DNA of 64,000 nucleotides from Rapana venosa (taxonomy: Eukaryota > Mollusca > Gastropoda > Neogastropoda > Muricidae), in NCBI GenBank assembly GCA_028751875.1, contig CM054167.1:24861105-24925104 (forward strand), read 5' to 3'. Under the pieces are notes generated by a model. The model did not search any database. It saw nothing but the letters and a program-made list of their open reading frames with translations, and was not told the DNA's origin. Below are positions 42,998 to 53,289 of this stretch, one piece after another. Both the position numbers and the translations under genes were made by a program. Each line of letters opens with the position of its first letter. Positions within the stretch are counted from its first letter, which is position 1.

Positions 42998-43030
42998 TGC
43001 CTTGTGTGTGTGTGTGTGTGTGTGTGTGTA
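42998..43030. repeat. (TG)n microsatellite
   Basis: TG dinucleotides at 43,002-43,029, immediately before a minisatellite. Confidence 0.9.
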
Positions 43031-43039
43031 TACATTTCA

Positions 43040-43760
43040 ATTTGTAAAAACTATTAATTGTAACTTGTTGGTAGTGAACTGCAGTGTTGGTTGTGATGTG
43101 TAGTGTTGGTAGTGATGTGAACTGCAGTGTTGGTAGTGATGTGAACTGCAGTGTTGGTAGCGATGTGAACTGCAGTGTTGGTAGTAATGTGAACTGCAGT
43201 GTTGGTAGTGATGTGATGTGAACTGCAGTGTTGGTAGTGATGTGATGTGAACTGCGGTGTTGGTAGTGATGTGATGTGAACTGCAGTGTTGGTAGTGATG
43301 TGATGTGAACTGCAGTGTTGGTAGTGATGTGATGTGAACTGCAGTGTTGGTAGTAATGTGATGTGAACTGCAGTGTTGGTAGTAATGTGATGTGAACTGC
43401 AGTGTTGGTAGTAATGTGATGTGAACTGCAGTGTTGGTAGTGATGTGATGTGAACTGCAGTGTTGGTAGTGATGTGATGTGAACTGCAGTGTTGGTAGTG
43501 ATGTGATGTGAACTGCAGTGTTGGTAGTGATGTGATGTGAACTGCAGTGTTGGTAGTGATGTGAACTGCAGTGTTGGTAGTGATGTGAACTGCAGTGTTG
43601 GTAGTAATGTGAACTGTAGTGTTGGTAGTGATGTGATGTGAACTGCAGTGTTGGTAGTCATGTGAACTGCGGTGTTGGTAGTGATGTGAACTGCAGTGTT
43701 GGTAGTGATGTGAACTGCAGTGTTGGTAGTGATGTGAACTGCAGTGTTGGTAGTGATGTC
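43040..43760. repeat. Minisatellite, 24/29-bp units
   Basis: The unit is GTAGTGATGTGAACTGCAGT then GTTG (24 bp), or with an additional ATGTG (29 bp). The two lengths are intermixed: 24-bp units cluster at both ends and 29-bp units in the middle. About 27 copies. Confidence 0.94.
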
Positions 43761-43902
43761 ATGGGTTCTTATATGTGTGCCAAATGTGATGTCATACAAG
43801 ACCTTGGTTTATTGTTTGATCTGAAAGACTGATTGATGTATTTTAGTGTTTATAATATATTGACTCATTGGCTTTGTTTTGGAAAGAGATGGATTTGAAA
43901 GG

Positions 43903-44040
43903 GGAGGGGGGGGGGGGGGGGGGATTTAATCTCAAAATGTAAAAAAAAAAAAACAACAATTTTAAAATTTAAAAAACAACCCAACTTTAAAATAAAAAAA
44001 ACGCCCAAAAATCTCAACAACAACAAAATATATATATATT
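43903..44040. repeat. G-run and A-rich low complexity
   Basis: A G-run at 43,905-43,923 then A-rich sequence, mirroring the arrangement at 37.9-38.1 kb. Confidence 0.85.
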
Positions 44041-44380
44041 TTTTATTATTTATTCTTTTATATCAAGGATAATGGAATAAGCACTCATGTGCTTTTTTTA
44101 CATCCAGTCCCCGTGTGTATGCAGTTTTGTAAATGTTGTCATCTGTTTCCACCGGCACACAATGGCCTACTCTTCCAAAAAGTGGAACAGGATTTAACGT
44201 GTGTGCAAGATGTTCTGCATGCGTTCGAACACAGGGCCTCGGTTTATAGTCTCATCCGAAGGACTTTGGCATTCAGTTCCATTTTTTTGGTCAAACTGGG
44301 AAGAAAGGGTGAGGCTGGGAATCGAACCCAGAACCTCACGGTTAACTTGTTGGTAGGCGAACATCAACCATCCTGCCACC
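44041..44380 (-). mobile_element. Complete SINE family A copy, tRNA-derived
   Basis: The 340-bp element reads on the minus strand. Head (44,380 leftwards): GGTGGCAGGATGGTTGATGT, then about 35 bases on GGTTCTGGGTTCGATTCCC, giving A-box-like and perfect B-box motifs of a tRNA-type polymerase III promoter. The body has TATAAACCGAGGCCC, ATCTTGCACACACGTTAAAT, GGGACTGGATGTAAAAAA and AAGCACATGAGTGCTTATTC. The tail is TTGATATAAAAGAATAAAT. The head resembles a tRNA with a long variable arm. Confidence 0.9.
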
Positions 44381-44460
44381 AATATAATAATAATAATAAT
44401 AATGTATGGAACTTATATAGCGCTGAATCTTGTAAAGCAACAAATCAAAGCGCTCAGATG
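44381..44460 (+). mobile_element. AGCGCT short element, joined to SINE
   Basis: (AAT)n, TATGGAACTTATATAGCGCT, GAATCTTGTAAAGCAAC, AAATCAAAGCGCTCAGATGA. The right edge passes directly into SINE family A sequence, the same junction as at 63,380, so the two are part of a composite repeat. Confidence 0.8.
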
Positions 44461-44617
44461 ACTTTTTTTTATGTGTGTATGCGGTTTTGTAAATTTTGTC
44501 ATCTGTTCCCACCGGCACACGATGGCCTACTCTTTCGAAAAGCGGAACAGGATTTAACGTGTGCGCAAGATGTTCTGCATGTGTTCGCACACGGGGCCTC
44601 GGTTTATAGTCTCTATA
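44461..44617 (-). mobile_element. SINE family A fragment with internal deletion
   Basis: Begins TTTTTTTTATGTGTGTATGC and contains GGATTTAACGTGTGCGCAAG and GGGGCCTCGGTTTATAGTC. The tail and the first ~40 body bases are absent compared with 63,391. The tRNA-like head is absent too. Confidence 0.82.
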
Positions 44618-44644
44618 TTTAAAAAGAAGGAAAAAAAACCCAAA

Positions 44645-44915
44645 ATAAAAACCCACCCTAGAGTCCAAGCCTTGACGGGGTAGGGATGCTTGCGTGCCCC
44701 AGTGATCCTTGCAGCCGTGCCAGCGGGAGCCTCCTGGCTGGAGGGGTGGAAGGGGAGGGGCCAGACGAAATGTGGACAACATGATTGTGATATGATGTGA
44801 TGTGACCATGTTTTGATCTCCTGTTCCATACACCATGGCTGTACAGAGTACCATGTTCAGGTTCTGTACTGTACGACACGCATTATGTGTGTGTGTGTGA
44901 TCTGTGGTGGTGACA
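44645..44915. repeat. Duplicated segment E, copy 2
   Basis: Nearly identical to 38,136-38,395 but lacking a 23-bp part. It is preceded by an A-rich stretch, as copy 1 is, and ends in TG repeats and TGATCTGTGGTGGTGA. See copy 1. Confidence 0.85.
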
Positions 44916-44934
44916 GTGATCTGTGGTGTTAAGT

Positions 44935-45152
44935 TTATTTATTTTGTATACCACTTTTAAGTCATGGCAAATTTCCCTTCATGAAATTTGGGCTGCTCTC
45001 CCTGGGGAGAGCTCACCGCCACAAGAGCAGCACCACCCAGTATTTTTTTCTTTTCCTGTCAGCAACTGTATTTGTTGTCCAGTCAGAGTGGTTTTTTTCT
45101 ACAAAATTTTGCTAGGGATAATTCCCTTGTTGCCGTGGGTTCTTTTGCATGT
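44935..45152 (-). mobile_element. SINE B, body half
   Basis: Contains AAATTTGGGCTGCTCTCCCT, GGGGAGAGCTCACCGCCAC, TTTTGCTAGGGATAATTCCC and TTGTTGCCGTGGGTTCTTTT, as at 37.5 kb. It stops at the tail of the RTE element. A tRNA-like head of matching type lies at 48,611-48,790, on the far side of that element. Confidence 0.55.
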
Positions 45153-48100
45153 GTTATTTATTTATTTATTTATTTATTCTTTTCATCATCAATGCCTTTG
45201 TGCCTTATTGGCACGTAGGGCAGCAGCAAATGTTCTCCACTCCTGTCTGTCCTGGGCCAGCTTCTGAATGGTTCCTCAGGTATGTTGGAAGGTCTTCAGC
45301 TCTGTTTCGACAGTCCGACGCCAAGTGTTCTTGGGTCGTCCTCGTTTGCGTTTTCCCTCTGGTGTCCAGTGGAGGGCTGTTCGGGCGATGTTTCCCTGTT
45401 CCCGACGGCAGATATGCCCTATCCATCTCCATCGCCTATGCATGATGATGGTGTCCATGCTTCCCTGGTTGCAATGGGCAAAAAGTTCTTGGTTGGAGAT
45501 GGTCTCAGGCCAGAAGATGCCAAGATTCTTCTGAGATTCTTCTTGTGGAATGTGGATAGTTTGTCGAGGTCACTCTGTCATCCTCCAGCACTCCGAGCCG
45601 TACAAAAGGGTGGAAAGTACACAGCTCTGGTATAGTCTTAGTTTGGTTCTGGTGCTGTACTGGGACGATTTCCACACATTGTTCAGATTTCTGTAAGCAT
45701 TTCTTGCTTTGCTAATCCGGTTCTTGATGTCGCTGCCTGCTCCGCCGTCATGCCTAACAGTGCTCCCGAGGTACGTGAACTCTTCAGTTGTTGGTAAATC
45801 TTCTCCATTAACGTTCAGTGTCATCACCTCTGTCTTCTTCTGACTGATTTTTAGGCCTACTTGCTGTGCGAAAGTGCTGAGACGGGATGTCTTCTCTTGA
45901 ATGTGATGGTGGGTATGTGAGAGCAGTGCCAGATCGTCGCAAAATCTAGGTCTTCAAGCGTTGATGAAGGGGGGTCCATCTGATGCCCGTGACTGGTCAG
46001 CTGTTGTTTGTCTCATCACCCAATCAATTGTCAGGTTGAAGAGTAGTGCTGACATGGGGAGCCTTGTCTGACGCCGGTTTGTACACTGAAAACTGGTTTT
46101 TGCTGTTTCCTACTCTGCACGTGAAGTTTTGTAGAAGCTCTTAATGACTTGGATTTCTCCTGTGGAATTCCATATGCTCGGAGTATGTGCCATACACTTT
46201 CTCGATGAATGCTGTCAAGGCTTTTTCAAAACTACGAAGTTGATATACAGCTGTCTCTGCCATTCCGTGCACTGTTCGATGATGTTGCGCAGGTGAAGAT
46301 TTTGGTCTATGCATCTTCTTCCTGGTCTAAAACCTGCCTGTTTCCTTTCTGAGTAGTTGGTCCACTTTCCTCTGAGATTCGTCGATGATGATCTTTGCCA
46401 GAATCTTGCTGGGAACAGATAGCAGAGTGATTTCCTCTCCAGTTGTTACAATTGTTCAGGGCTCCTTTCTTTGGGATCTTCACAATGACTCCTTCTGTCC
46501 AATCTGCTGGGAGCTGTTTCTCCTCCCATATAGCTCCAAAGAGTGGCTGTAGAATTTAGATGCAAATTCTGGATCTGCCTTGAAAAGTTCTGCGTTGAGG
46601 TTGTCCTGGCCAGGGCTTTTCCATTCTTGAGAGAGCTGATTGTGCTTAATCTCTTCCTTCTTTGGTGGTGAGCTGTTCACATTTTAGATCGGCATCAGGA
46701 TCTTGTACATCTGCTCTTCAGTTGGTGGTGGTCTGTTGGAACTTCGCTGAAATGTTCTGCCCATCTTGCATCTTGTTTGCTTCTGTGGTAAGTATTTGGC
46801 CTTGTTTATCTAGGATGGTGTTTCGGTGTTGCTCCGGTACTTGCCACGACAGTCTTAGTGATCTTATACACCTGTCCTTGTTCTCCCTTTGCGGCGGCCT
46901 CCTCTGCTTGTCTTGCAATATCATCCATGTAGGTACGCTTGTCTGTTCTTGTCATCTCTTCACAGTTTGGTTTGCTTCTCTGTACTGTTGTGTTGTACCT
47001 CTCTCTCATCCGCTCTGACTTTGTTTCTAAATTTTCTTCTTCATTCTTCTTGTTCTCAATGGCTTGCCAGGTGTTGCTGTAATCCACTTTTTCTCTTTTC
47101 TGTACTCTGTCCAAGCACGTTTCGCTGGCTTGTGTGTAGGCTGTCCTGACTTGTTTCCACATGGTGTTTATATTAGTCATGTCAGGAGGTGTGTAGTTTT
47201 CAGTATCCACCAGTGCTTGGAACTAGTTTTTGAGCTGGAGGGTGAAAGCACTCTTTACTTTGGTGTTGCGCAGCTTTTCCACATCAAAATGTTGTTGTCT
47301 TGGTTTCCCAGATCCATTTTTTCTCAGCTCCACTTTTAGGGTTGCAGTGACAAGGTGGTGATCACTGCCATTATCGGCTCCTCTCCTTACTTTTACATCT
47401 GGAGCGATCTCCTCCATGTCCCCTTGATCATTTAGGTGGTCGATTGGTTTTTGTCTCTTCCATTGGGGGAACACAGTAAGCTTGTGGATCTCAGGGTGTG
47501 CAAATAATGTCCTCCAATGGCCAGGTTGTTTTGTCATGCAGAATTCCACCAATCTTTCTCCGTTGTCATTTAGCTGCCACATCCTTCTTTTCCATGGCTC
47601 TTTCTTGATTTGTGGTTGTCTTTTCCGACTTTTGCATTTAGGTCACCCATCACTATCCTCATGCGTGGGTTTGGTGTATTTTCCATTCAGCCTGTAATTG
47701 TTCATAAAATGCATCTTTGTTTCATTCCACTGTCGTTGGTTGGTGCATAGCACTGTATGATTGTGGTATTAGCATGCTTACCTTCATTTTTATTCATCAT
47801 CCTGCTGTTGATAGGTTTTCCACTCCATCAGGCATTTTCTCCATTCCTTTCTTCATGATAATTGCTACACCCTCATGTGGTTGTTGGCTGTCATCTCTAC
47901 CACTGTACAGCACTGTTCTCGTGTGGCTGGCTCTGTATTTGCCTGATCCTGTCCATCGGCTTTCAATAATTCCGAGATATGCCAAATTTGTAGCGTCTCA
48001 TCTCTGCTGGTAACTTGCGCTAGTTTTCCTGTTTCGAACATGTTCTCACGTTCCAGATCCTATTTTTGGTCTTAATTTGGCGCTTAAGACTTCCATCTTC

Positions 48101-48300
48101 CTGGTCAGTGGCATTCCTTTCAGCTTTCACCATGACATTCATACGAGCATCTTCCGATGACTTTGGAGCCGTCACACCCAGTATTGTTTATTTCTTTTGT
48201 TGCTGTTTCCGTAACAAATGTTTGGTGTTTTTTTTACAGAACAGGGGTTGTTAGCCCTGTGTGTCTAACCCTACTGGGGGAAGGGTTCCACTTAGTCGCC
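45153..48300 (-). mobile_element. Nearly full-length decayed RTE-type LINE
   Basis: Minus strand. From the 5' side: an AP-endonuclease region (about 48,060-47,230) with WNVRT-type start, ESRWTGSGKYR, TVLYSGRDDSQQPHEGVAII and HHLVTA; a linker; and a reverse transcriptase (about 46,680-45,276) with KSPGQDNLNAELF, EFTYLGSTV, LYQSCVLSTLLYGSECWR and GHICRREQGNIARTALHWTP. The catalytic FADD region (about 45,930) is broken. The 3' end is GATGATGAAAAGAATAAATA, continuing as an (AAAT)n tail (45,178-45,153). Many frame changes; it is not functional. It belongs to a different RTE subfamily from the GATA-tailed element. Confidence 0.88.
47223..47985 (-). pseudogene. RTE AP-endonuclease domain (broken)
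   Basis: Two minus-strand frames: 47,985-47,797 (MAYLGIIESRWTGSGKYR..., EGVAIIMKKG) and 47,582-47,223 (NGERLVEFCMTKQ, FPQWKRQKPIDHL, GADNGSDHHLVTATLKVEL). They match the RTE/BovB-type endonuclease, in which the ESRW and SDHHLV blocks are conserved; SDHHLV contains the catalytic Asp-His pair. The 47,583-47,796 middle part is frame-shifted. The enzyme normally nicks target DNA to prime reverse transcription. Confidence 0.8.
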
Positions 48301-48375
48301 TTTTACGACATGCCTGGTTGGAGGGAGAGTCCTATTCTTGCAATGCTCGCTTTGCAAGCATCCCGGAGTCACGGG

Positions 48376-48610
48376 GGACACAATGGCGTACTCTTCCGAA
48401 AAGCGGAACAGGATTTAACGTGTGCGCAAGATGTTCTGTATGCATTCGCACACGGGGCCTCGGTTTACAGTCTCATCCAAAGGACTTTGACATTCAGTTC
48501 GATTTTTTGGTCAAACTGGGAAGAAAGGGCGAGGCTGGGAATCGAACCCAGAACCTCACGGTTAACTTGTTGGCAGGCAAACGTCTTAACCATCTTGCCA
48601 CCCTCCTTCC
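48376..48610 (-). mobile_element. SINE family A, head half, abutting the RTE 5' side
   Basis: Minus-strand head: GGTGGCAAGATGGTTAAGAC and GGTTCTGGGTTCGATTCCC, with the body to GGCGCATTGTGTCCCC-like sequence at 48,376. The tail half is missing. It lies between the RTE 5' region and a tRNA-like head of another SINE family. Confidence 0.85.
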
Positions 48611-48790
48611 ATTATATGTGTAGCACAAGGGACCTCGGTTTATCATCTCGTCCAAAAGACTAGCACCCAGATTACCACTCATGTTATAGTGGATGGGGGA
48701 AAAGTTTCTGGCCCAAACGGGGATCGAACCACCACGCTCTTCGAACCCGGACTTTTTGCTACCTAGGCAGGTGTGTTACGTCAATACCAC
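48611..48790 (-). mobile_element. SINE B, tRNA-like head half
   Basis: On the minus strand: GGTATTGACGTAACACACC (A-box-like) and GTGGTTCGATCCCCGTTTGG (B-box), then GTCTTTTGGACGAGATGATA and CCGAGGTCCCTTGTGC. It probably completes the body half at 44,935-45,152, so the RTE/SINE A block sits inside one SINE B copy. ATGTGT flanks the block on both sides. Confidence 0.6.
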
Positions 48791-48799
48791 AAAGCACAT

Positions 48800-49395
48800 C
48801 TGTAGTGTTGGTAGGGATCTGTAGTGGTGATGTAGTGATCTGTAGTGGTGATGTAGTGTTGGTAGTGATCTGTAGTGTTGGTAGTGATCTGTAGTGGTGA
48901 TGTAGTGTTGGTAGTGATCTGTAGTGGTGATGTAAGTGATTGTAGTGGTTGATGTAGTGATCTGTAGTGGTGATGTAGTGATCTGTAGTGGTGATGTAGT
49001 GATCTGTACTGGTGATGTTGTGTTGGTAGTGATCTGTAGTGGTGATGTAGTGATTGTAGTGGTGATGTAGTGTTGGTAGTGATCTGTGTGGTGATGTAGT
49101 GATCTGTAGTGGTGATGTAGTGTTGGTAGTGATCTGTTTTGTGTTGGTAGTGATCTGTAGTGGTGATGTAGTGTTGGCAGTGATCTGTGTGGGTTGGTAG
49201 TGATCAAGTAGTTGATCTGTAGGTGTAGTAGTGATCTGTAGTGGTATGTAGTGTGGTAGTGGTCTGTTGTGGTGATGTAGTGATCTGTAGTGTTGGTAGT
49301 GATCTGTAGTGGTGATGTAGTGTTGGTAATGGTGATGTAGTGATCTGTAGTGGTGATGTAGTGTTGGTAGTGATCTGTAGTGTTGGTAGTATGTA
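48800..49395. repeat. Minisatellite, ~15-33 bp units
   Basis: Building blocks GTAGTGATCT, GTAGTGGTGAT and GTAGTGTTGGTAGTGATCT occur in variable order. The motif GTGTTGGTAGTGAT is shared with the 43.0-43.8 kb array, so these arrays may be related. Copies contain many small indels. Confidence 0.9.
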
Positions 49396-49501
49396 GTGCT
49401 TTTTAAATTAAAATAAAAAGCTGTTTGCATGTTTGAGTGTATCATGTGGGAGTGTGGTGCTTCATACATGGATTTATTTTTGGCGTTATGATTATTTGAA
49501 C

Positions 49502-49660
49502 GATGGGAAGACAACATCAGAGATTAAGTGGACTGGCTTTGAGTGGAACGATTTGCTACGGAAAGCAGAGGACCGCGGGTGTGGAGGAAGCTGGTTGTAA
49601 AATCTTCAGTGGTTCCCCCCATGGTCCACAGACTACGGGATAGGTGAGGTGAGATGATGT
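49502..49660 (+). mobile_element. 3' tip of an RTE-type LINE
   Basis: In broken frames it reads EDNIRD, then VWRKLVVKSSVVPPMVHRLR and DR-stop, matching the last ~45 residues of RTE proteins (compare WEDNISEWTG and EWRELV at the end of the 13.5 kb protein). It ends in GATAGGTGAGGTGAG, probably a decayed short-repeat tail. Everything upstream is lost. Confidence 0.65.
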
Positions 49661-49929
49661 GAGTGGTGAACGTATGTTTTAATGAGATCAAACTTTTACA
49701 GGTTTATTTTTTTTCCAGTGGTGTCTTGCCAGTTTATACATAGCTCTTTTACAGGCAGAGTGTGAATCTGCCATAAGACTGTCCTGCAGGGGACACTGGA
49801 GGGAGGAAGATGTAAGGGCAGACAGATAGATGAAGAACTGGATGATGCAGAACATCCATACTTGGACCAACCTTGATATGGTTGCTGTTGCTGTGGAAAG
49901 GCCGAAGAAAACTTCATGTTGGTCTTATG

Positions 49930-50000
49930 TGTGGTGGTGGTGGTGGTGGTGGTGTGATGGTGGTGGTGTGGTGGTGGTGTGATGGTGGTGGTGGGTATAA
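49930..50000. repeat. (GGT)n/(GTG)n microsatellite
   Basis: GGTGGTGGTGGTGGTGGT with GATGGT interruptions. Confidence 0.9.
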
Positions 50001-50262
50001 GTGTGGTGTCTGTCTTTGTGTGTGTGTGTGTTTCATGCATTTTGGTGTAAGTGCTATATTTACATGTTGATATCTGTGTCTTACAGGGTTGGTGTTCAGA
50101 AACGGGATGCTCACAGAGTTAAGTATTATGTGTGGGTTTGTTTGTGTGTTTGTCTTTGTGTGTATGTGTTTGTCTTTGTGTGTGTTTTGTACATTTTGTG
50201 TTGGTGAGCAGATATAATTTACATGTTGATTTCTGTGTCTTGCAGGATTCAAGATTGGGACA

Positions 50263-50282
50263 CAGAGCTCTGTGTGTGTGTG

Positions 50283-50335
<53 letters not shown>
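50263..50335. repeat. (GT)n microsatellite
   Basis: About 35 GT dinucleotides with one interruption near 50,283. Confidence 0.93.
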
Positions 50336-51164
50336 TGATGCATTTTTATGTATGTGCTGTATTTACATAATGATTTCTGTGTGTTTGTCTTTGTGTGTAT
50401 GTGTGTGTCTTTCTGTGGTGTGTTTTGTCTTTTTCTTTGTTTTATGTGTGTGCTATTACATATTGGTATATGTGTTTGTGTGTGTGTGTTTTTCTCTGTG
50501 TGTTTTGTCTTTTTCTATGTTTTGTATGTGCTTATATTACATATTGATTTCTGTGTGTTACAGGATTGGCGTTTCAGGTCGGGACACTTGACTGAATTAA
50601 GTATTATAACAGTATAATATGTGTTTTGTGTGTAAATATGGTGGTAGTTGTCTTTAATTTTATGTCAGTTCACTATAGTTATAAGTTTAGGTGATAGACA
50701 AGTGTGTGTGTGTGTGTGTGTCTACATGGGTATGATTCATCCATACTGTTGCTTAGATGGTTGTACATTTTGTGTGTGTGTGTGTCTACATGGGTGTGAT
50801 TCATCCATACTGTTGCTTAGATGATTGTTGTACATTGTGTGTGTGTTTCCAGGACTGGGGTTTCAAGGCAAGACTTGGCACCACTGTCTGATGGTGCTGT
50901 CTGATTAAGTTAAGTATTGTGTGTGTGTGTGTCTGCGTGGGTGTGATTCATCCGCACAGTTGCTTAGATGTTGTTTAAACATGTTGAATTCTGCATGTTT
51001 CCGAGGTTGGTGTTTTAAGACGAGACTTAGGACACTGGACTGAAGGTACCCTCTGACTTTTAAGTATTCTACATGGGTGTGTGTGTCTACATGGGTGTGA
51101 TTTAGCTGTACAATGGGTTATATATTTCATGTTGTTTGTACATGTTGATGTCTGTGTATTGCAG

Positions 51165-51235
51165 GGTTGGTGTTTCAAGACAGTGAGGGAGGCTTCAGAG
51201 GTTGTGGCTGATGCTGCCCTACCTACCTGTCACAG
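51165..51235 (+). CDS. Best-preserved type I exon candidate (71 nt)
   Basis: Acceptor CTGTGTATTGCAG ends at 51,164 and CACAG/GTCGG forms a possible donor at 51,236. In phase 0 it reads GWCFKTVREASEVVADAAL and PTCH without stops and leaves two bases over. The W-C-x-K-T core recurs in the exon-like segment at 53,483. No family is recognised and the downstream partner is uncertain. Confidence 0.25.
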
Positions 51236-51271
51236 GTCGGTCAGTCAGTCATTTGTGTCTCTCTGTCTGTC

Positions 51272-51432
<161 letters not shown>

Positions 51433-51903
51433 AGTTTTGTGTCTTCCTTAACTTTCATGTCTGTTTGTCCTTCTGTTTTGTTTTCTTTCGTGTCTGTCTG
51501 TTCATGTGCCTGTGTGTAATTTCATGTGCCTGTATTTTCATGAGCATGTGCCTGTATTTTCACTTTTTCTGTGTGTGCGATTTTGTTGTTGTTTGGTAGT
51601 GGTTGTTTAGGTGGGGGGGGGGTTTTAGGGGGAGGGGGGGGGGGGCTGGTGGTTGCAGTTTTACAGTATACTGTTGGTGTTGACAGACCTAAGGGTGGTG
51701 GTGCTGCTCGAAAAAGTGCCAACAATTTTTCATGTAAATATTCTTTCTCTGTGTGTGGTGGTATTTTTGGAGTGTGGGGTTTTTTTGCTTTTGTTTTTGT
51801 TGGGGGGTTTTGTTGTTGCTTTCTGGGGGGTTGGGTGGGGGGAAGGGAAGGGGGGGGGGTGCTGTGGACAGTTTTACAGTGTATTGTTCTTTGTTTTTTA
51901 CAG

Positions 51904-51947
51904 TCCTAGGAAAGTGCAGTGCACCAAGATTGCCGAGGAGTTTTCAG
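51904..51947 (+). CDS. Type II exon candidate with open phase
   Basis: 44 bases between TTTTTTACAG and GCAAGT (a rare GC donor). Entered with one base completing a codon, it reads PRKVQCTKIAEEFS and leaves one base. That phase would join the 71-nt candidate at 51,165 upstream and the candidates at 54,571 and 55,977 downstream in one open frame. This is inference from phase only. Confidence 0.22.
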
Positions 51948-52351
51948 GCAAGTATTTTTTCTGTGTGTGTGTTTTGTTTGTTGGTGGGGGTTTTTTGGGG
52001 GGGAAGGGTTACGGAGACTGTATTTATAGATAATGTTTATTGTTTGTGTTGACAGGCCTGGGGTGATGGTGCACAAAGACTGCTGAAGAATTTTTCATGT
52101 AAGTATTCTTTCTGTAGCTGTGTGGGGTTTCGTTTGTGTGGGGGTTAGGGGGGGGGGTGTGTGAACAGTTTAACAGCTTATTGTTTATGTTGACAGGGCT
52201 GGGGATGGTGGTGTATGAATACTGCTGAGGATTTTTCTAGTAAGTATTTCAGAGTGTGTGTTGGAGAGGGAGGGGGGGGGGGGGGGGGGGTGTTGTACTG
52301 TTGTGGGCAGTTTTACAGAGACTGTGTATATAAATAGTGTTTATTTTAATT

Positions 52352-52392
52352 AATGTATTTATTTGTTAATTCTTTTATATCGAGGATAAAGG
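52352..52392 (-). mobile_element. SINE family A tail tip inside the type II array
   Basis: ATTCTTTTATATCGAGGATA matches the SINE A 3' end and replaces the left part of one array unit; the unit's donor-like GTAAGTATTCTTTCTGTG follows at about 52,414. Confidence 0.7.
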
Positions 52393-52480
52393 AGCATTGA
52401 GATAGATTTTTTATGTAAGTATTCTTTCTGTGAGTGTGTTGGGGCTTTTGTTGGTGGTTTTTTTTTTTTTTGGAAGGGGT

Positions 52481-52518
<38 letters not shown>
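52481..52518. repeat. Long poly-G tract
   Basis: About 38 consecutive G residues. Confidence 0.95.
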
Positions 52519-53220
52519 CTGGACAGTTTGTCAACAATCATTTGTGTTATTGTCAGGCCTGAGGGGTGGTGGTAGTACACGAAGGCTACCAACAATATTT
52601 ATGTAAGTATTCTTTCTGTACGTGTGTTGTTGGGGGAGGGGGGGGTTGCTGTTGTGGACATTTTTACGGAGACTGTGTTTATAAATGGTTATTGTTTGTG
52701 TTGACAGGTCTGGGGGTGGTGGTGGTGCATGAACACTATTGAGAATTGTTTCATGTAAGTGTTCTTTGGTGTGTGTTTTTTTTGTTTGGGTTTTTTAGTC
52801 GTTGTTGGGTTTTTTTAGGGGGGGGGGATTGTGAACAGTTTTACAGTTTATATTGTTTGTGTTGACAGGCCTGGAGGAGGTGGTGATGGTGCTCAAAGAC
52901 TGCCAACAATTTTTGCAGTAAGTATTCTTTCTGTAAATGTTTTGTTGTTGTTGGTTTTGTTTGGGGGTGAGGGAAGAGTTTAACAGAGACTGTGTTTATT
53001 TTTATAATGTTTGTGTTGACAGGCCTGGGGTAATGGTGGTGGTGGTGGTGGTGCACGATGACTGTTGACGATTTTTCATGTATTTCTCTGTGGGTGTTGT
53101 TGTTTTTAGTGTTTGAATGAATTGAAGTGGGTTACTTAGTTGGAGGAGGGTGGAGTGTTGTTGTGTAGAGTATTGTAAAGATGTTTTGTGCACATGTTTA
53201 GTTTTTTTTGTATCATCAAG

Positions 53221-53289
53221 GGTGAAGCCTCAATCACTGCTGGGATCTCTGACGAAGGCTTATCCAGGAGCCGAAACTGGAATCAGGTC
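53221..53289 (+). other. Exon-like segment with a hammerhead-like core
   Basis: TATCATCAAG precedes and GTCAGG follows a 66-base open stretch (VKPQSLLGSLTKAYPGAETG in one phase). The same bases contain CTGACGA (53,249-53,255), a GGCT/AGCC stem, GAAA (53,273-53,276) and GTC (53,287-53,289), in the order of a type I hammerhead ribozyme. An extra A before the stem and a weak stem III argue against activity. Either reading is tentative. Confidence 0.25.

Larger units (their letters stand above)
50060..51240 (+). repeat. Tandem array of exon-like units, type I
   Basis: Units contain an acceptor-like TGATNTCTGTGTNTTACAG, a 25-70 base exon-like core beginning GGTTGGTGTTTCAAGAC, and a donor-like GTTAAGTATT, followed by (GT)n and CATGGGTGTGATTCATCC. 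Cores start at about 50,087, 50,246, 50,564, 50,853, 51,003 and 51,165. Most donors are mutated (GTTAAG, ATTAAG, TTTAAG for GTAAGT). Whether any core is really spliced is unknown. Confidence 0.6.
51640..53085 (+). repeat. Tandem array of exon-like units, type II, with G-runs
   Basis: At least eight units share: TTATTGTTTGTGTTGACAG (acceptor-like), a 43-57 base core of the type GCCTGGGGGTGGTGGTG then CACAAAGACTGCTGAAGA and TTTTTCAT, and GTAAGTATTCTTTCTGTG (donor-like), then GT- and G-rich spacer. Cores: 51,687-51,733; 51,904-51,947; 52,056-52,098; 52,197-52,239; 52,557-52,602; 52,708-52,754; 52,869-52,917; 53,023-53,079. Unit spacing is about 150 bp except where G-runs or a SINE tail expanded it. 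Core lengths do not share one reading phase and several contain stops. Confidence 0.75.

Noticed and set aside
48759..49517. 252-codon His/Thr-rich frame
   Set aside because: It is the minus strand of a GTAGTGATCT-type minisatellite.
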